This document shows, piece by piece, positions 15,743 through 25,300 of a stretch of DNA of 64,000 bases. How positions within the stretch are numbered: position 1 is the stretch's first letter; every line of letters starts with the position of its first letter. Below the pieces are notes generated by a model. That model was given only the letters and a program-made list of their open reading frames with translations. It ran no database searches and had not been told where the DNA came from. A program made the translations under genes and the position numbers. The DNA comes from Candidatus Eiseniibacteriota bacterium (GTDB lineage: Bacteria; Orphanbacterota; Orphanbacteria; Orphanbacterales; Orphanbacteraceae): NCBI GenBank assembly GCA_029262235.1, contig JAJCZU010000006.1, positions 136,934 through 200,933 of the forward strand, written 5' to 3'.

Positions 15743-17914
15743 GTGCAAGTAATCGAAGGAACACTCGAACGCATCGTCTTTCAGAACGAAGAAAATTCGT
15801 GGACTGTCGCGCGCATTCGAGAAGACCGCACGGACCGGATCCGCACCGTGGTCGGCAAGCTCCCCGGGATTCACGTCGGCGAGTCGATCCGTATCGAAGG
15901 CGAACTCATCCAGAACGCCAAGTACGGCGAACAGGTCCAGGTAAAGTCGTACGAAATTCGCGCGCCGCACTCGGAAGGCGGCATCGAAAAGTACCTCGCT
16001 TCGGGCATGATCCAGGGCGTCGGGCCGGAGATGGCGCGACGCATCGTGGAGCGCTTCGGCGAAGAGACGCTCGAGATCATCGATCACCATCCTGAAAAGC
16101 TGCTGCGCGTCGAGGGGATCGGGGCGAAGCGCCTGAAGATGATCCGTGCCGCGTGGCAGGAGCAGCGTGGCGTCCGTGAAACGATGGTCTTTCTCTCGGA
16201 TCTTCCGATCGGGTCCGCCATCGCGACCCGCATTCTGCAGACATATAAGGAAAGAACGATCGAGATCGTCCGCTCGGATCCGTACCGGCTCGCCGAGGAC
16301 GTGTTCCTCGTCGGCTTTCAGACGGCCGACCGGATCGCCCAGGCGCTCGGGATCGAACCGGAATCGGGACGACGCGCCGAAGCCGGGATCCTGCATCTGC
16401 TCAGCAGGATGTCGCAGCAGGGGCACTGCTGCTATCCGCGTCCGGAACTCGTGATGCGCGCGGCGGAATTCCTGAGCGTGGACGAGCAGATTGTCGACGA
16501 CGCCCTGGACCGTCTGCGCGAGTCGCAGAGCCTGACGCAGGAAGAACTGTTCCCCGACATGGAAGCCGTGTATCGCGCGGAGATGGCGCTCGCCGAGCGC
16601 GAGACGGCCGAGATGATCTGCGAGCTTCGCGACGCGCCGAATCCGCCGAGTGCGATCGACAGCTGGGACGCGCTGGGCTGGGCCGAGGAAGAACTCGGTC
16701 TCGCGCTCGGGAATATGCAGAAAGAAGCCGTGGAAGCGGCAATCGAGTCGCGCGTTGCGATTATCACGGGCGGTCCCGGTACGGGAAAGACGACGCTCGT
16801 TCGTTCCCTGCTCGCGATTCTTCGTCGCACGGGTGACGAGGTGCTGCTTGCCGCGCCGACAGGGCGCGCCGCAAAGAAGATGGAAGAGGCGACGGGGCAG
16901 CCGGCCCGCACCATTCACAGGCTGCTCGAATTCGACCCCCGCACGGGTGCGTTTCAGCGAAACGAAGCGAATCCCCTTACGGCTTCGACCATCATTCTCG
17001 ACGAAGTTTCGATGGTCGACATTCAACTCATGCACGCGTTCCTGCTCGCGGTCGCGCCATACACGCGCGTCGTGCTCGTGGGCGACGTCGATCAGCTCCC
17101 GTCGGTCGGGCCGGGCAACGTGCTGCGCGATCTGATTCAATCGGATCAGGTGCGCACGGTGCGATTGACGGAGATCTACCGCCAGGCGCGCGAGTCGCAG
17201 ATCATCGTGAACGCGCACCGGATCAACCGCGGGGAAATGCCGAACCTGCGCGCGGATCGCGGTGACTTCCTGTTCATACGCGTCGATACGCCGGACCAGG
17301 CGCTCGACAAGATCAAGCGTCTCATGGCGAGCGAGATTCAGAACACCTACGGAATCGAAGCGCGCCGCGAGGTGCAGGTGCTTTCGCCGATGAACAAGGG
17401 AATCGTGGGCGTCAGGAATCTGAACCGCGAACTGCAGCGGCTGCTGAATCCCATGGGCCCCGAGACGCGCCGCGACGAGAAGGTGCTGCGGCTTCGCGAT
17501 CGCGTCATGCAGCTTCGCAATAACTACGACAAGGATGTGTACAACGGTGACATGGGGCGCATCGTCGAGATCGACGCGGAACGAAGCATCGTGCAGGTGC
17601 AGTTCTCGGGATTTCGCGCGGTGGAATACTCGTTTCATCAGCTCGACGAGATCACGCTTTCGTACGCGGTTTCGGTGCACAAGTCCCAGGGCAGCGAATA
17701 CCGGGGCGTCATCGTACCGCTCTTGAGCGAACACTTTCCGATGCTGCAGCGCAATTTACTTTATACGGCAATCACGCGCGGCCGCGAGCTCGTGATCGTT
17801 CTCGGTACGGAGAAAACACTGGCGATGGCGGTTCGGAACGATCGTATCGCACAGCGCTACTCTTTTCTCGGCGAACGCATGCGGCTGCTGGGCCGTACGA
17901 AAGCGCCGTCGTGA
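15743..17914 (+). CDS. recD2: RecD2-type ATP-dependent DNA helicase
   Basis: 5'-3' superfamily 1B helicase of the RecD2/TraA type that works without RecBC. The 723-aa chain has the RecD2-specific N-terminal OB/HhH region (EGTLERIVFQNEENSWTVARI; HhH around LLRVEGIGAKRLKMI). Helicase motifs follow: Walker A ITGGPGTGKTTLV (about residue 341), DEVSM, GDVDQLPSVGPG and the C-terminal SYAVSVHKSQGSEY. The GTG start gives the conserved MQVIEGTLERI start. It overlaps the next gene by 4 bp (GTGA). An AddAB pair occurs elsewhere in the window, consistent with a RecBCD-independent role. Confidence 0.93.
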   Translation: MQVIEGTLERIVFQNEENSWTVARIREDRTDRIRTVVGKLPGIHVGESIRIEGELIQNAKYGEQVQVKSYEIRAPHSEGGIEKYLASGMIQGVGPEMARRIVERFGEETLEIIDHHPEKLLRVEGIGAKRLKMIRAAWQEQRGVRETMVFLSDLPIGSAIATRILQTYKERTIEIVRSDPYRLAEDVFLVGFQTADRIAQALGIEPESGRRAEAGILHLLSRMSQQGHCCYPRPELVMRAAEFLSVDEQIVDDALDRLRESQSLTQEELFPDMEAVYRAEMALAERETAEMICELRDAPNPPSAIDSWDALGWAEEELGLALGNMQKEAVEAAIESRVAIITGGPGTGKTTLVRSLLAILRRTGDEVLLAAPTGRAAKKMEEATGQPARTIHRLLEFDPRTGAFQRNEANPLTASTIILDEVSMVDIQLMHAFLLAVAPYTRVVLVGDVDQLPSVGPGNVLRDLIQSDQVRTVRLTEIYRQARESQIIVNAHRINRGEMPNLRADRGDFLFIRVDTPDQALDKIKRLMASEIQNTYGIEARREVQVLSPMNKGIVGVRNLNRELQRLLNPMGPETRRDEKVLRLRDRVMQLRNNYDKDVYNGDMGRIVEIDAERSIVQVQFSGFRAVEYSFHQLDEITLSYAVSVHKSQGSEYRGVIVPLLSEHFPMLQRNLLYTAITRGRELVIVLGTEKTLAMAVRNDRIAQRYSFLGERMRLLGRTKAPS

Positions 17915-19260
17915 TTGGAGCGCTCGGCCGCCTCGCCACCGCGGGCACGCAGCGCTACCTGCCCGACCCGTTTACTCTCGCCCTGCTTCTTACTCTCGTC
18001 TCGTTTCTCCTCGGGTGGGGGCTTACCGACACGTCTCCCTGGGGGATGGCGCAGCACTGGTACGACGGCTTCTGGAACCTGCTTGCGTTCTCGATGCAGA
18101 TGGCGCTGATCCTCGTAACGGGCCACGCGCTCGCGATCACGCCGCCGATCCAGCGCACTCTTGCTCGCGTGGCGCGTGTCGTGACTTCGACCAGGAGCGC
18201 GGTCGTTCTCGTTGCTTTCGTTTCCATGCTGGCGGCCATGGTGAACTGGGGGCTCGGTCTCATCGTCGGCGCGCTGCTGGCGCGTGAGGTGGCGATCGCC
18301 GCTGCCAGGCGCGGCATCGATCTCCACTACCCGATCGTCGTGGCCGCGGGGTACACGGGGCTCCTCGTCTGGCATGGCGGGCTCTCAGGGAGCGCCCCCC
18401 TTACGGTTGCCCAGTCCGGGCACTTTCTGGAAGCGACCGTGGGCGTGCTCCCCGTAACGGGCACGCTTTTCTCGCCGATGAACGGTGCCATGTTTCTCCT
18501 GTTTCTTGTCTTTGTTCCGTTGATTCTGGTGGCCATGATTCCGCGGGACGGCTGGATTGCGCCTCCCGCTTTTGCCGCAGCGGAGTCGTCGGAGGGCGCA
18601 CGGCCGCGGACCCCGGCAGCGGCGCTCGACCGAAGCGCGCTTCTCGCGCGCGGCATCGCTCTCGCGGGGATCGCGGTTCTCGTTACGCGCTTCCTTGCGG
18701 GAGGCTTCGCGAGCCTGGGTCTCAACACGATGAACTTCCTGTTTCTCTTTCTGGGACTCCTGCTGCACGGATCGGCGAAACGGTACGGCGCGGCTCTCGG
18801 GGAAGGGGTGCGCGGCGCCGGGGGAATTATTCTCCAGTTTCCGTTCTATGCCGGCATCATGGGGATGGTCTCACAGTCCGGACTCGTGACGGTGCTTGCG
18901 GACGCGTTCGTTTCGATGAGCGCGGGCGGCGGAGCCGTCGGACTCACCGAAGCGAAACTGCTTCCGTTTCTTTCTTTTCTCTCGGCCGGGATCGTGAACG
19001 TGTTCGTGCCGTCGGGGGGCGGGCAATGGGCCGTGCAGGGGCCGGTCATGCTCGAGGCCGCCGCCCGCATCGGGGTCCCGGCGGAGAAAATCGTCATGGC
19101 AGTGGCCTACGGCGATGAGTGGACCAACATGCTGCAACCGTTCTGGGCGCTTCCGCTGCTCGGCATCACGCGCGTGCGGGCGCAGGACATGATCGGCTAC
19201 ACGGCCGCGCTCATGATTCTCGTTCTCCCCGTTATCGCCGTCGTGCTCTTCGTATTCTGA
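17911..19260 (+). CDS. Short-chain fatty acid transporter, AtoE family
   Basis: The 449-aa polytopic inner-membrane protein has about 11-12 hydrophobic segments. The AtoE family signature is clear: RYLPDPFTLALLLTLVSF at the start, MVNWGLGLIVGALLAREV, HGGLSGSAPLTVAQ, LQFPFYAGIMGM and VFVPSGGGQWAVQGPV near the end. Members are thought to import short-chain fatty acids such as acetoacetate or butyrate. No ato catabolic genes are adjacent, so the substrate is inferred from the family only. It starts with GTG inside the recD2 stop. Confidence 0.88.
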   Translation: MIGALGRLATAGTQRYLPDPFTLALLLTLVSFLLGWGLTDTSPWGMAQHWYDGFWNLLAFSMQMALILVTGHALAITPPIQRTLARVARVVTSTRSAVVLVAFVSMLAAMVNWGLGLIVGALLAREVAIAAARRGIDLHYPIVVAAGYTGLLVWHGGLSGSAPLTVAQSGHFLEATVGVLPVTGTLFSPMNGAMFLLFLVFVPLILVAMIPRDGWIAPPAFAAAESSEGARPRTPAAALDRSALLARGIALAGIAVLVTRFLAGGFASLGLNTMNFLFLFLGLLLHGSAKRYGAALGEGVRGAGGIILQFPFYAGIMGMVSQSGLVTVLADAFVSMSAGGGAVGLTEAKLLPFLSFLSAGIVNVFVPSGGGQWAVQGPVMLEAAARIGVPAEKIVMAVAYGDEWTNMLQPFWALPLLGITRVRAQDMIGYTAALMILVLPVIAVVLFVF

Positions 19261-20825
19261 TGGAACGTCGCGTTTTCCTGATACTGATCGTGCTCGTGAT
19301 CGCTCTTCGCCTCGTCACGCTTGGCGAGTCCCCGCTGTTCGACAAGACCGAGGGGCGCTATGCGGAGGTCGGGCGCGAGATGATCGAGTCCGGTAACTGG
19401 ATCACGCCCACGCTGCATGGTGGCGAGCCGTTCTGGGGAAAGCCGCCGCTGCATTTCTGGATGACAGCCGTTTCGATGGCGATGTTCGGGCAGAACGAGT
19501 GGGGCGCGCGCATGCCGGGGTTCTTCTCGTACGTGCTCATGCTTCTGCTCTTCTACCGCGCCGTCCGCCAGTGGGACGGGGCCCGTACCGCGCGGCTCGC
19601 GACGCTCGTGCTCGCCTCGGCGGCGCTTCCGTTCATTGTGGCAGGCCAGGTCCTGCTCGATGCCACGTTCACCCTTGCCGTGACGGGCGCTCTGATCGCG
19701 TATGGCGATCTGCTCGACCGCGGAGCCGGCCGGTACGCGTTCTGGATCTGGATCGGTCTCATACTGCTCGCCAAGGGACCGGTCGGGGTCGTGCTCGTGA
19801 TCGGGGCCGTCGTGATTCACGCGGTTCTGCGACGCGAAATCCGCGGCATCGCAAAACTCATGCGTCCGGTCGTACTCCTGCCCGGCCTGCTGCTGGCCAT
19901 CGTGATCGCGGCGCCCTGGTACCTGCTCGCGGAGAGGGCGACGCCCGGTTTCTCTTACTACTTCTTCTGGCAGGAACACGTGCTGCGTTATGTGATGAAG
20001 GATTACGGCGACCTGTACGGCCACGGCCATGTCGCGCCTTACGGACTCATCTGGGCGATCACGCTTGGCGGGCTTCTGCCGTGGACGGTTTCGCTCATCG
20101 CGACCCTGCGTGCGCGGATCGCAGGCGCGGCGTCGCGCAAGCTCGCCTCGGGTGACGCCTGGGCGCTCGGATGGGCTCTCTCGCCGCTTCTCTTCTTCAC
20201 TCTCTCGCGTTCGCTTTCGATGCCGTATGCGTTTCCGGCGTTCGGAGGGATCGCGTGGCTGTTCGCACGCTCGGCCGAGCGCTCCGGGATCCGCGCACTT
20301 TCCCCATCCTCGCTCGTCGCCCTCGTCATCCTGCTTGCCGGCGGATGGTTCGGCGCGCGTGACATCGACCTTCCGCCGTTTCAGACGGCAGCGATTCTCG
20401 TGCCCGTGGCGATCGCCCTCGCTTTCGTGATTCTTCGACTGCGATGGTTGAAGAGTCAATCGATTGCATCTGTCGCGATCGCCGCGCTTCTGTTCCCGAT
20501 CACGGGAACGCTCCTTACGTTTTTCGCGCTCGATACCGTGGGTGAGGAGAAGTCGGCGCGCGTCCTGCGCCGCGCCATTCCGGTCGACGACGGGAGGCCG
20601 GTCTTTTTCTTCGACGGCGTTCCGCTCTCGGCGGAATTCTACTTCAGAGGGAAGGCAGTCGACCTGCAGGGTGAGCCTGACCGGGTCGCCGCGCTCATGG
20701 CCGAAGAGGGGGAGGAGATTCTGATTGTCCGCAGATCGAAAGAGCAGTATCTTCCGCAAAACGTTGCGCAGGCTGCTCGCCCGCTGGCTGAAACCCTGAA
20801 ATACCGGATTTACATTACCCCATGA
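19260..20825 (+). CDS. ArnT/PMT-like membrane glycosyltransferase
   Basis: The 521-aa polytopic protein is of the GT-C class, related to ArnT and protein O-mannosyltransferases. The first periplasmic loop carries the catalytic-type acidic motif (SPLFDKTEGRYAEVGREMI) and HGGEPFWGKPPLHFWM, matching the ArnT DEARYAE...KPPL pattern. About 11 membrane segments follow and a soluble C-terminal domain closes the chain. It should transfer a sugar from a polyprenyl-phosphate donor to lipid A or another envelope acceptor. The ATG overlaps the previous stop, and it is followed by a coupled PAP2-type gene, a plausible partner in lipid-carrier handling. Confidence 0.87.
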   Translation: MERRVFLILIVLVIALRLVTLGESPLFDKTEGRYAEVGREMIESGNWITPTLHGGEPFWGKPPLHFWMTAVSMAMFGQNEWGARMPGFFSYVLMLLLFYRAVRQWDGARTARLATLVLASAALPFIVAGQVLLDATFTLAVTGALIAYGDLLDRGAGRYAFWIWIGLILLAKGPVGVVLVIGAVVIHAVLRREIRGIAKLMRPVVLLPGLLLAIVIAAPWYLLAERATPGFSYYFFWQEHVLRYVMKDYGDLYGHGHVAPYGLIWAITLGGLLPWTVSLIATLRARIAGAASRKLASGDAWALGWALSPLLFFTLSRSLSMPYAFPAFGGIAWLFARSAERSGIRALSPSSLVALVILLAGGWFGARDIDLPPFQTAAILVPVAIALAFVILRLRWLKSQSIASVAIAALLFPITGTLLTFFALDTVGEEKSARVLRRAIPVDDGRPVFFFDGVPLSAEFYFRGKAVDLQGEPDRVAALMAEEGEEILIVRRSKEQYLPQNVAQAARPLAETLKYRIYITP

Positions 20826-21832
20826 GCGAAATCGCAGGTACAGTCGAATCGTCACCGTCGTCCGACGGGAAGCCGATGATCTGGAGAAGAATCCGCAAGC
20901 TCCGCACGGAGGAATTTCTCTTTCTGCTTCTGTTCATTCCGTCGATGATCGTCACGGTCTGGGCAAACTACGACCTGATCGAGGCGGGGATTCGCTCGCG
21001 CAAGATTCGCGGCGGACTGCTTCGACTCATCATCGTCATGATCGTCGCGGGGATCATTCCGCTGCTGGACCGCTTTCGTGGAGGCATCAAAAACCGCATC
21101 GGGCGCAGCACGGCCGACTTCTTCCGCACGTTTCTTCCGTTCGCGGTGTGCAGCGCCGTCTATACGAACCTGCATGACACGGTGCGGTTCATCAATCCGC
21201 ACGACATTCACGACAAGCTCATGGCGATCGAACAGTGGATGTTCGGGTTTCAACCGGTCGTGTGGGCCGAGCAGTTCATCACACCCGGCCGCACCGAGTT
21301 CTTTGCGTTCTTCTATACGAATTTCTTCGTGCTCACGGTCGTGGTTTCGGCCGTCCTCTGGATCCAGGGCAAGCGCCAGGAAGCCCGTCTCACGATGCTC
21401 GGAATCATTATTTGTTTCTATACCGGGTATATATTTTATGTGATATTTCCGGCGGCTCCGCCCCGGCTCTATTACGAGTCGCTCGGGATGTTCTCGATCA
21501 CGCTGACCGGGGGCGAGATCAACAATTTTCAGAACGCCCTGATCGAAATGATGCCCAATCACGCCTCCCGGGCCGCCTTCCCGAGCCTCCACACAGGGGT
21601 TTCCCTGACCGTACTGGCCTTTGCGTGGCGCTACGTGCGCTGGCTCTTCTGGGTGCTCCTGATCTTCGTAATCGGCCTCCTGGCGTCCACGGTGTACCTG
21701 CGCCACCACTATGTGATCGATCTGCTCGCGGGCGCGCTCCTGATCCCGTGGGTCCTCTGGGTCACTCCCCGGATCGACAGGTGGTGGAAGGGCGACAACG
21801 AGCCCTACGATCTGGGCACCCCGTCGCGTTGA
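20822..21832 (+). CDS. PAP2-superfamily membrane protein (inositolphosphotransferase-like)
   Basis: The 336-aa polytopic protein has PAP2-type active-site elements in its C-terminal half: AAFPSLHTGVSLTV (the PSxH motif) and STVYLRHHYVIDLLAG (the SRx5Hx3D-like motif, with the Arg-His and Asp kept). The first motif (KxxxxxxRP) is replaced by a PPRLYYES-type segment, as in the AUR1/inositolphosphotransferase branch. It may hydrolyse or exchange a lipid phosphate, for example a polyprenyl carrier or lipid A substituent. It is coupled (ATGA) to the ArnT-like gene. Confidence 0.82.
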   Translation: MSEIAGTVESSPSSDGKPMIWRRIRKLRTEEFLFLLLFIPSMIVTVWANYDLIEAGIRSRKIRGGLLRLIIVMIVAGIIPLLDRFRGGIKNRIGRSTADFFRTFLPFAVCSAVYTNLHDTVRFINPHDIHDKLMAIEQWMFGFQPVVWAEQFITPGRTEFFAFFYTNFFVLTVVVSAVLWIQGKRQEARLTMLGIIICFYTGYIFYVIFPAAPPRLYYESLGMFSITLTGGEINNFQNALIEMMPNHASRAAFPSLHTGVSLTVLAFAWRYVRWLFWVLLIFVIGLLASTVYLRHHYVIDLLAGALLIPWVLWVTPRIDRWWKGDNEPYDLGTPSR

Positions 21833-21857
21833 CAACCGGCATCGGGAACCTTACACT
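21829..21857 (+). promoter_or_regulatory. trxA promoter (TTGACA-N17-TACACT)
   Basis: A perfect -35 TTGACA (21829-21834) lies 17 bp before TACACT (21852-21857). Transcription should start near 21864, giving a leader of about 78 nt before the trxA ATG. Confidence 0.82.
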
Positions 21858-21870
21858 TTGCTTGACTGTT

Positions 21871-21921
21871 GTAGCCGCAAGGCAACGAACCGAACCCCCG
21901 GGGTAAGCGCCGGGCTGCTAC
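21871..21921 (+). promoter_or_regulatory. Foldable 5' leader of trxA
   Basis: Arms GTAGCCGC (21871-21878) and GCTGCTAC (21914-21921) pair at 7 of 8 positions and enclose a GC-rich stretch with further self-complementarity (CCCCGGGG). This occupies most of the predicted leader just before the AAGGAG Shine-Dalgarno. It could be regulatory; no known riboswitch class was recognised. Confidence 0.35.
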
Positions 21922-21941
21922 ATCTTGAAAAGGAGACAATC

Positions 21942-22274
21942 ATGGCCGGTGAGCATGTAATAAATGTTACGGACGATACCTTCCAGGCCCAGGTGGTCGG
22001 AAGCTCCGTTCCCGTAATTGCCGACTTCTGGGCGGAATGGTGCGGACCGTGCAAGCGGATCGCGCCCCTGCTCGACGAAGTGGCGACCGAGTACGACGGC
22101 AAAGTCAAAATCGCGAAAGTCGACGTCGATTCCAATCCGCAGATCGCGTCCAGCTTCGGCATCCGTTCGATCCCGACCCTCCTGTTCTTTCATAACGGGG
22201 AAGTGGTCGACCAGGTCATCGGAATCGTGCCGAAGGATCAGATCACGGACAAGGTCGACAAGATGATCGCCTGA
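21942..22274 (+). CDS. trxA: Thioredoxin
   Basis: General cytoplasmic disulfide reductase. The 110-aa sequence carries the canonical VIADFWAEWCGPCKRIAPLLDE active site (WCGPC at about residue 31), the DVDSNPQIASSFGIRSIPT segment with the conserved cis-Pro and the LLFFHNGEVVDQVIG strand. The ATG at 21942 follows an AAGGAG Shine-Dalgarno. It has its own strong promoter and a hairpin downstream, so it is probably monocistronic. Confidence 0.97.
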   Translation: MAGEHVINVTDDTFQAQVVGSSVPVIADFWAEWCGPCKRIAPLLDEVATEYDGKVKIAKVDVDSNPQIASSFGIRSIPTLLFFHNGEVVDQVIGIVPKDQITDKVDKMIA

Positions 22275-22311
22275 TCCGTGCGCTTTCGCGGAACACGTTG
22301 ATCGATGTTTG

Positions 22312-22340
22312 AGGCGCCTGGCTCCTGGAGTCGGGCGCCT
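22312..22340 (+). terminator. Hairpin after trxA
   Basis: AGGCGCC (22312-22318) pairs with GGCGCCT (22334-22340) around a 15-nt loop, 38 nt after the trxA stop. A weak T-rich stretch (TCGTCTTTC) follows. It probably terminates trxA, and it argues that the next gene begins downstream of it. Confidence 0.5.
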
Positions 22341-22383
22341 TCGTCTTTCGACCGCCGAGGCCGACGGGAAAGGCACCCCGCTC

Positions 22384-25300
22384 GTGGGCACAAACTGGAA
22401 AATCCCCCGCGGATACGAACTGAAGCGCGTGCTGCAGGAGTCGCGCACGCAGCTCGTACAGCACGTGATGCTTGCGTCTGATGAATCCCACTGGGTTCTG
22501 AAGATGCTCGCGCCGTCGGCCGACCATGCCGTTCGGGAGCGCTTCGAAACGGATGCGCGCATTCGCGCCGAGCATGAGCACGAGGGAATCGCGCCCGCTT
22601 CCGATTACAGGCGGAACCGGCACGGCCAGCTCTATCATCTGACTCCTTTCGTCCGTTGTATGGGGCCGTCCCGCTGGATCGCGCGCGACCCCGGGCCCCG
22701 TTTTCGCCTGTTCGCCGTCCGCCTTCTCGATACGCTCGCGTTTCTGCATGAACGCGGGATCGTCCACGGTGACATCAAGACCGCCAACATTCTCTTCCGT
22801 TCCCATCGCGAAGAAATTCGCGTGCTCCAGTTGACAGACTTCCTACCGCCTTCCCTGGTCCATGCTGTCGGATCCATGTCAGGCACGCTTGCCTATATGG
22901 CCCCCGAAATCCTTCAGGGCGCGCGCGCGGATCACCGGTCCGACTTCTATTCACTCGGGGTGCTGCTTTACGAGGCGCTTTACGACAGGCTCCCGTTCCA
23001 GGAGAAGGGGGAGGCGCTGGCGGCGGCACATCTCGGAAGTCCGCCTCCGTTTCCGTCCGGGAAAGGCGAGGGGGACCCGAAGGCCGTTGCGCTTCTGAAG
23101 ATGCTGCTCGAGAAGAATCCGATGGATCGTCCGCAGTCCGCGGCGGCTGCGCTCACCATTCTCACCGGACGCAAGACATCGAAGCGTGTATCACGCGTCG
23201 CTCCTTCGCCTTCGTTCGTCGGCAGGGAAGATCTTTTTCGTACGGTTCGCGTCTGGCGGGAACGCGACGAGTGGATGCCGTACCTGATTGTCGGCGCTCC
23301 CGGGTTCGGGAAGACGCGGTTTCTGCAGCAGCTTCTCATGAAAGAGAAAGCGCGGGGCGGCACGGTCCTGAGCGTGACTCTCCAGGAACACTGGGATGCG
23401 CCCCTCGGGGGGATCCAGGCGATGCTCGAGGAGGTGGGGGAGGAGCGCTTCGCCGAGAATCTCAAGCGGTATATCGAATCGCGCGAGTCCGGAGGAACGG
23501 ATGTCGCGGAGATCGGAGAGCGAACGTATCATCGTCAGCTGGCGCTTCAGTGGGAAAAGCGTCTGTTCAGGCGCGATCCGCTCGCCGGAAAGAAGCCGCT
23601 CGTGCTGATCGACGACCTGCAGCAGTGGGATCGGTCTTCGCTGCAGTTCCTGCGCCTTCTGCTCACGAGAAATCGTGAGCGCGTGCAGTTCATTCTCGCC
23701 TCGCGCGATGCTTCGGCCGGGCCCACCGGGAGCGCGCTCCGCGCACTCGGAAACGACGCGCGCCTGGAACGCATGAAGCCTCTCGAGGAGGATGAGATCG
23801 CGCCGTTCGTGCAGAGCATGCTCGGCCGCGGAGATCTGACGCCCTCGTTTCACACGCGACTCATGGCGACGACCGGAGGCGTTCCGGGACGGATCGAGCA
23901 GACGCTCCGAGGGGCGCTTCGGGACGGATCGATCGAACGCCGGTTCGGCACCCTTCATCTGCGCAGCGCCCCCGGCCGTCGGCCGGACGAAAGGCCCGCA
24001 CACGTCCCGGAACCCGCGACTTACGACGACTCGGATGGCGCCGCGATTCTGCGCGTGCTGGGGGCCGTGCGCGGTCGCGCGGAACGGGCGCTGATCGCGG
24101 CCGTAATGGGGCGCTCCGAGGAAGAGCTGCGTGAGCCGCTCGCCATGCTCGAACGGGAGGGGATGCTGATACGGCTCGCGTCGGCGGGCAAAGGGGAGGA
24201 CCTCTATCTGCCGGCGTTCGAAGCCGGCCCCGTGCCGCAGGCGCCGTCGGAGCAAACGCGGAATCTGCACGCGCTGCTCCATCGTTACTACGACTCGATC
24301 GACTCGATCGAAGCGAAGCGTTCCGCGGCCAGGCATGCGCTGCTTGCGGGCGACGAAGAGGCGGCCGCCGCGCTCCTCGAACTCGCCGCGCGCGGCCTCC
24401 GGGCGAGACGCGCTTTTCGCGAAGCCGAAGAAATCTATCCGCGCCTCCTTCGTCTCCCTTCGGTTCGCGGCGGCGACCGCGTGCAGGAGTTCCTGTTCGA
24501 ATGGGCCTCGGTAAGCGCCCAGTACGGAGCCGCCCGCCGATCGCAGCGCCTCTACCGAATTCTCAGCAATCATGCGCGAGCGCGATCGGAGACCACGGGC
24601 TGGTCGCGGCGGGCCGAACGCAAACTCGCGTGGGCGCACGCGGACCGGGGACGCTACGGGCGGGCGCGTGCACTCCTCGATCGCCTTCTGGAGGACCCCG
24701 CCCTCGAAGCCGAAGAGCGCGGCGGGATTCTCTGCGACCGCGGGTGGTGCCGCCTCGTGGAACGGGCGTGGGACGAAGCGGAAACCGACCTGCGCGAAGC
24801 GCTGGCGATCGGAGAGCAGATCGCGTCGGACCACCTTCGCGGCGTCGCGCTGAATCGCCTGGGCACGATTCGCTATTACAGTGGAGCCATTGCGGAGGCG
24901 GAAGAATATTACCAGGCGGCACTCAAGGCACTGCGTCGCGATCGCTCGGGAGACAAAGCCGGCGTGCTCGCGAATCTCGCGCTGATCGCGGAATCGCACG
25001 GTCGCTTCAAAGAGGCGTCGCAGCGGCTGAACGACGCGATCACCGCGGCGGCCCATGCCGGGATCCCGTCCCGCGGCGCTCATTATCGCCGTGAACTCGG
25101 CCGGCTTCTGATTCAGATCGGCAACTGGGACGAGGCCGATCGTGAACTGACGCGTGCGGAGGAAGTACTCGAAGACTTCAACGACCTCGAATGGCTCGTT
25201 CGGGCCCGGGCGAGCCGGCTTCGCATCGCGCTCCAGCGCGGCCGTCTCGGAACGGCCCTGAACCTCGCGCACGAAGCCGAGAGGATGGCCCGGGACGCGC

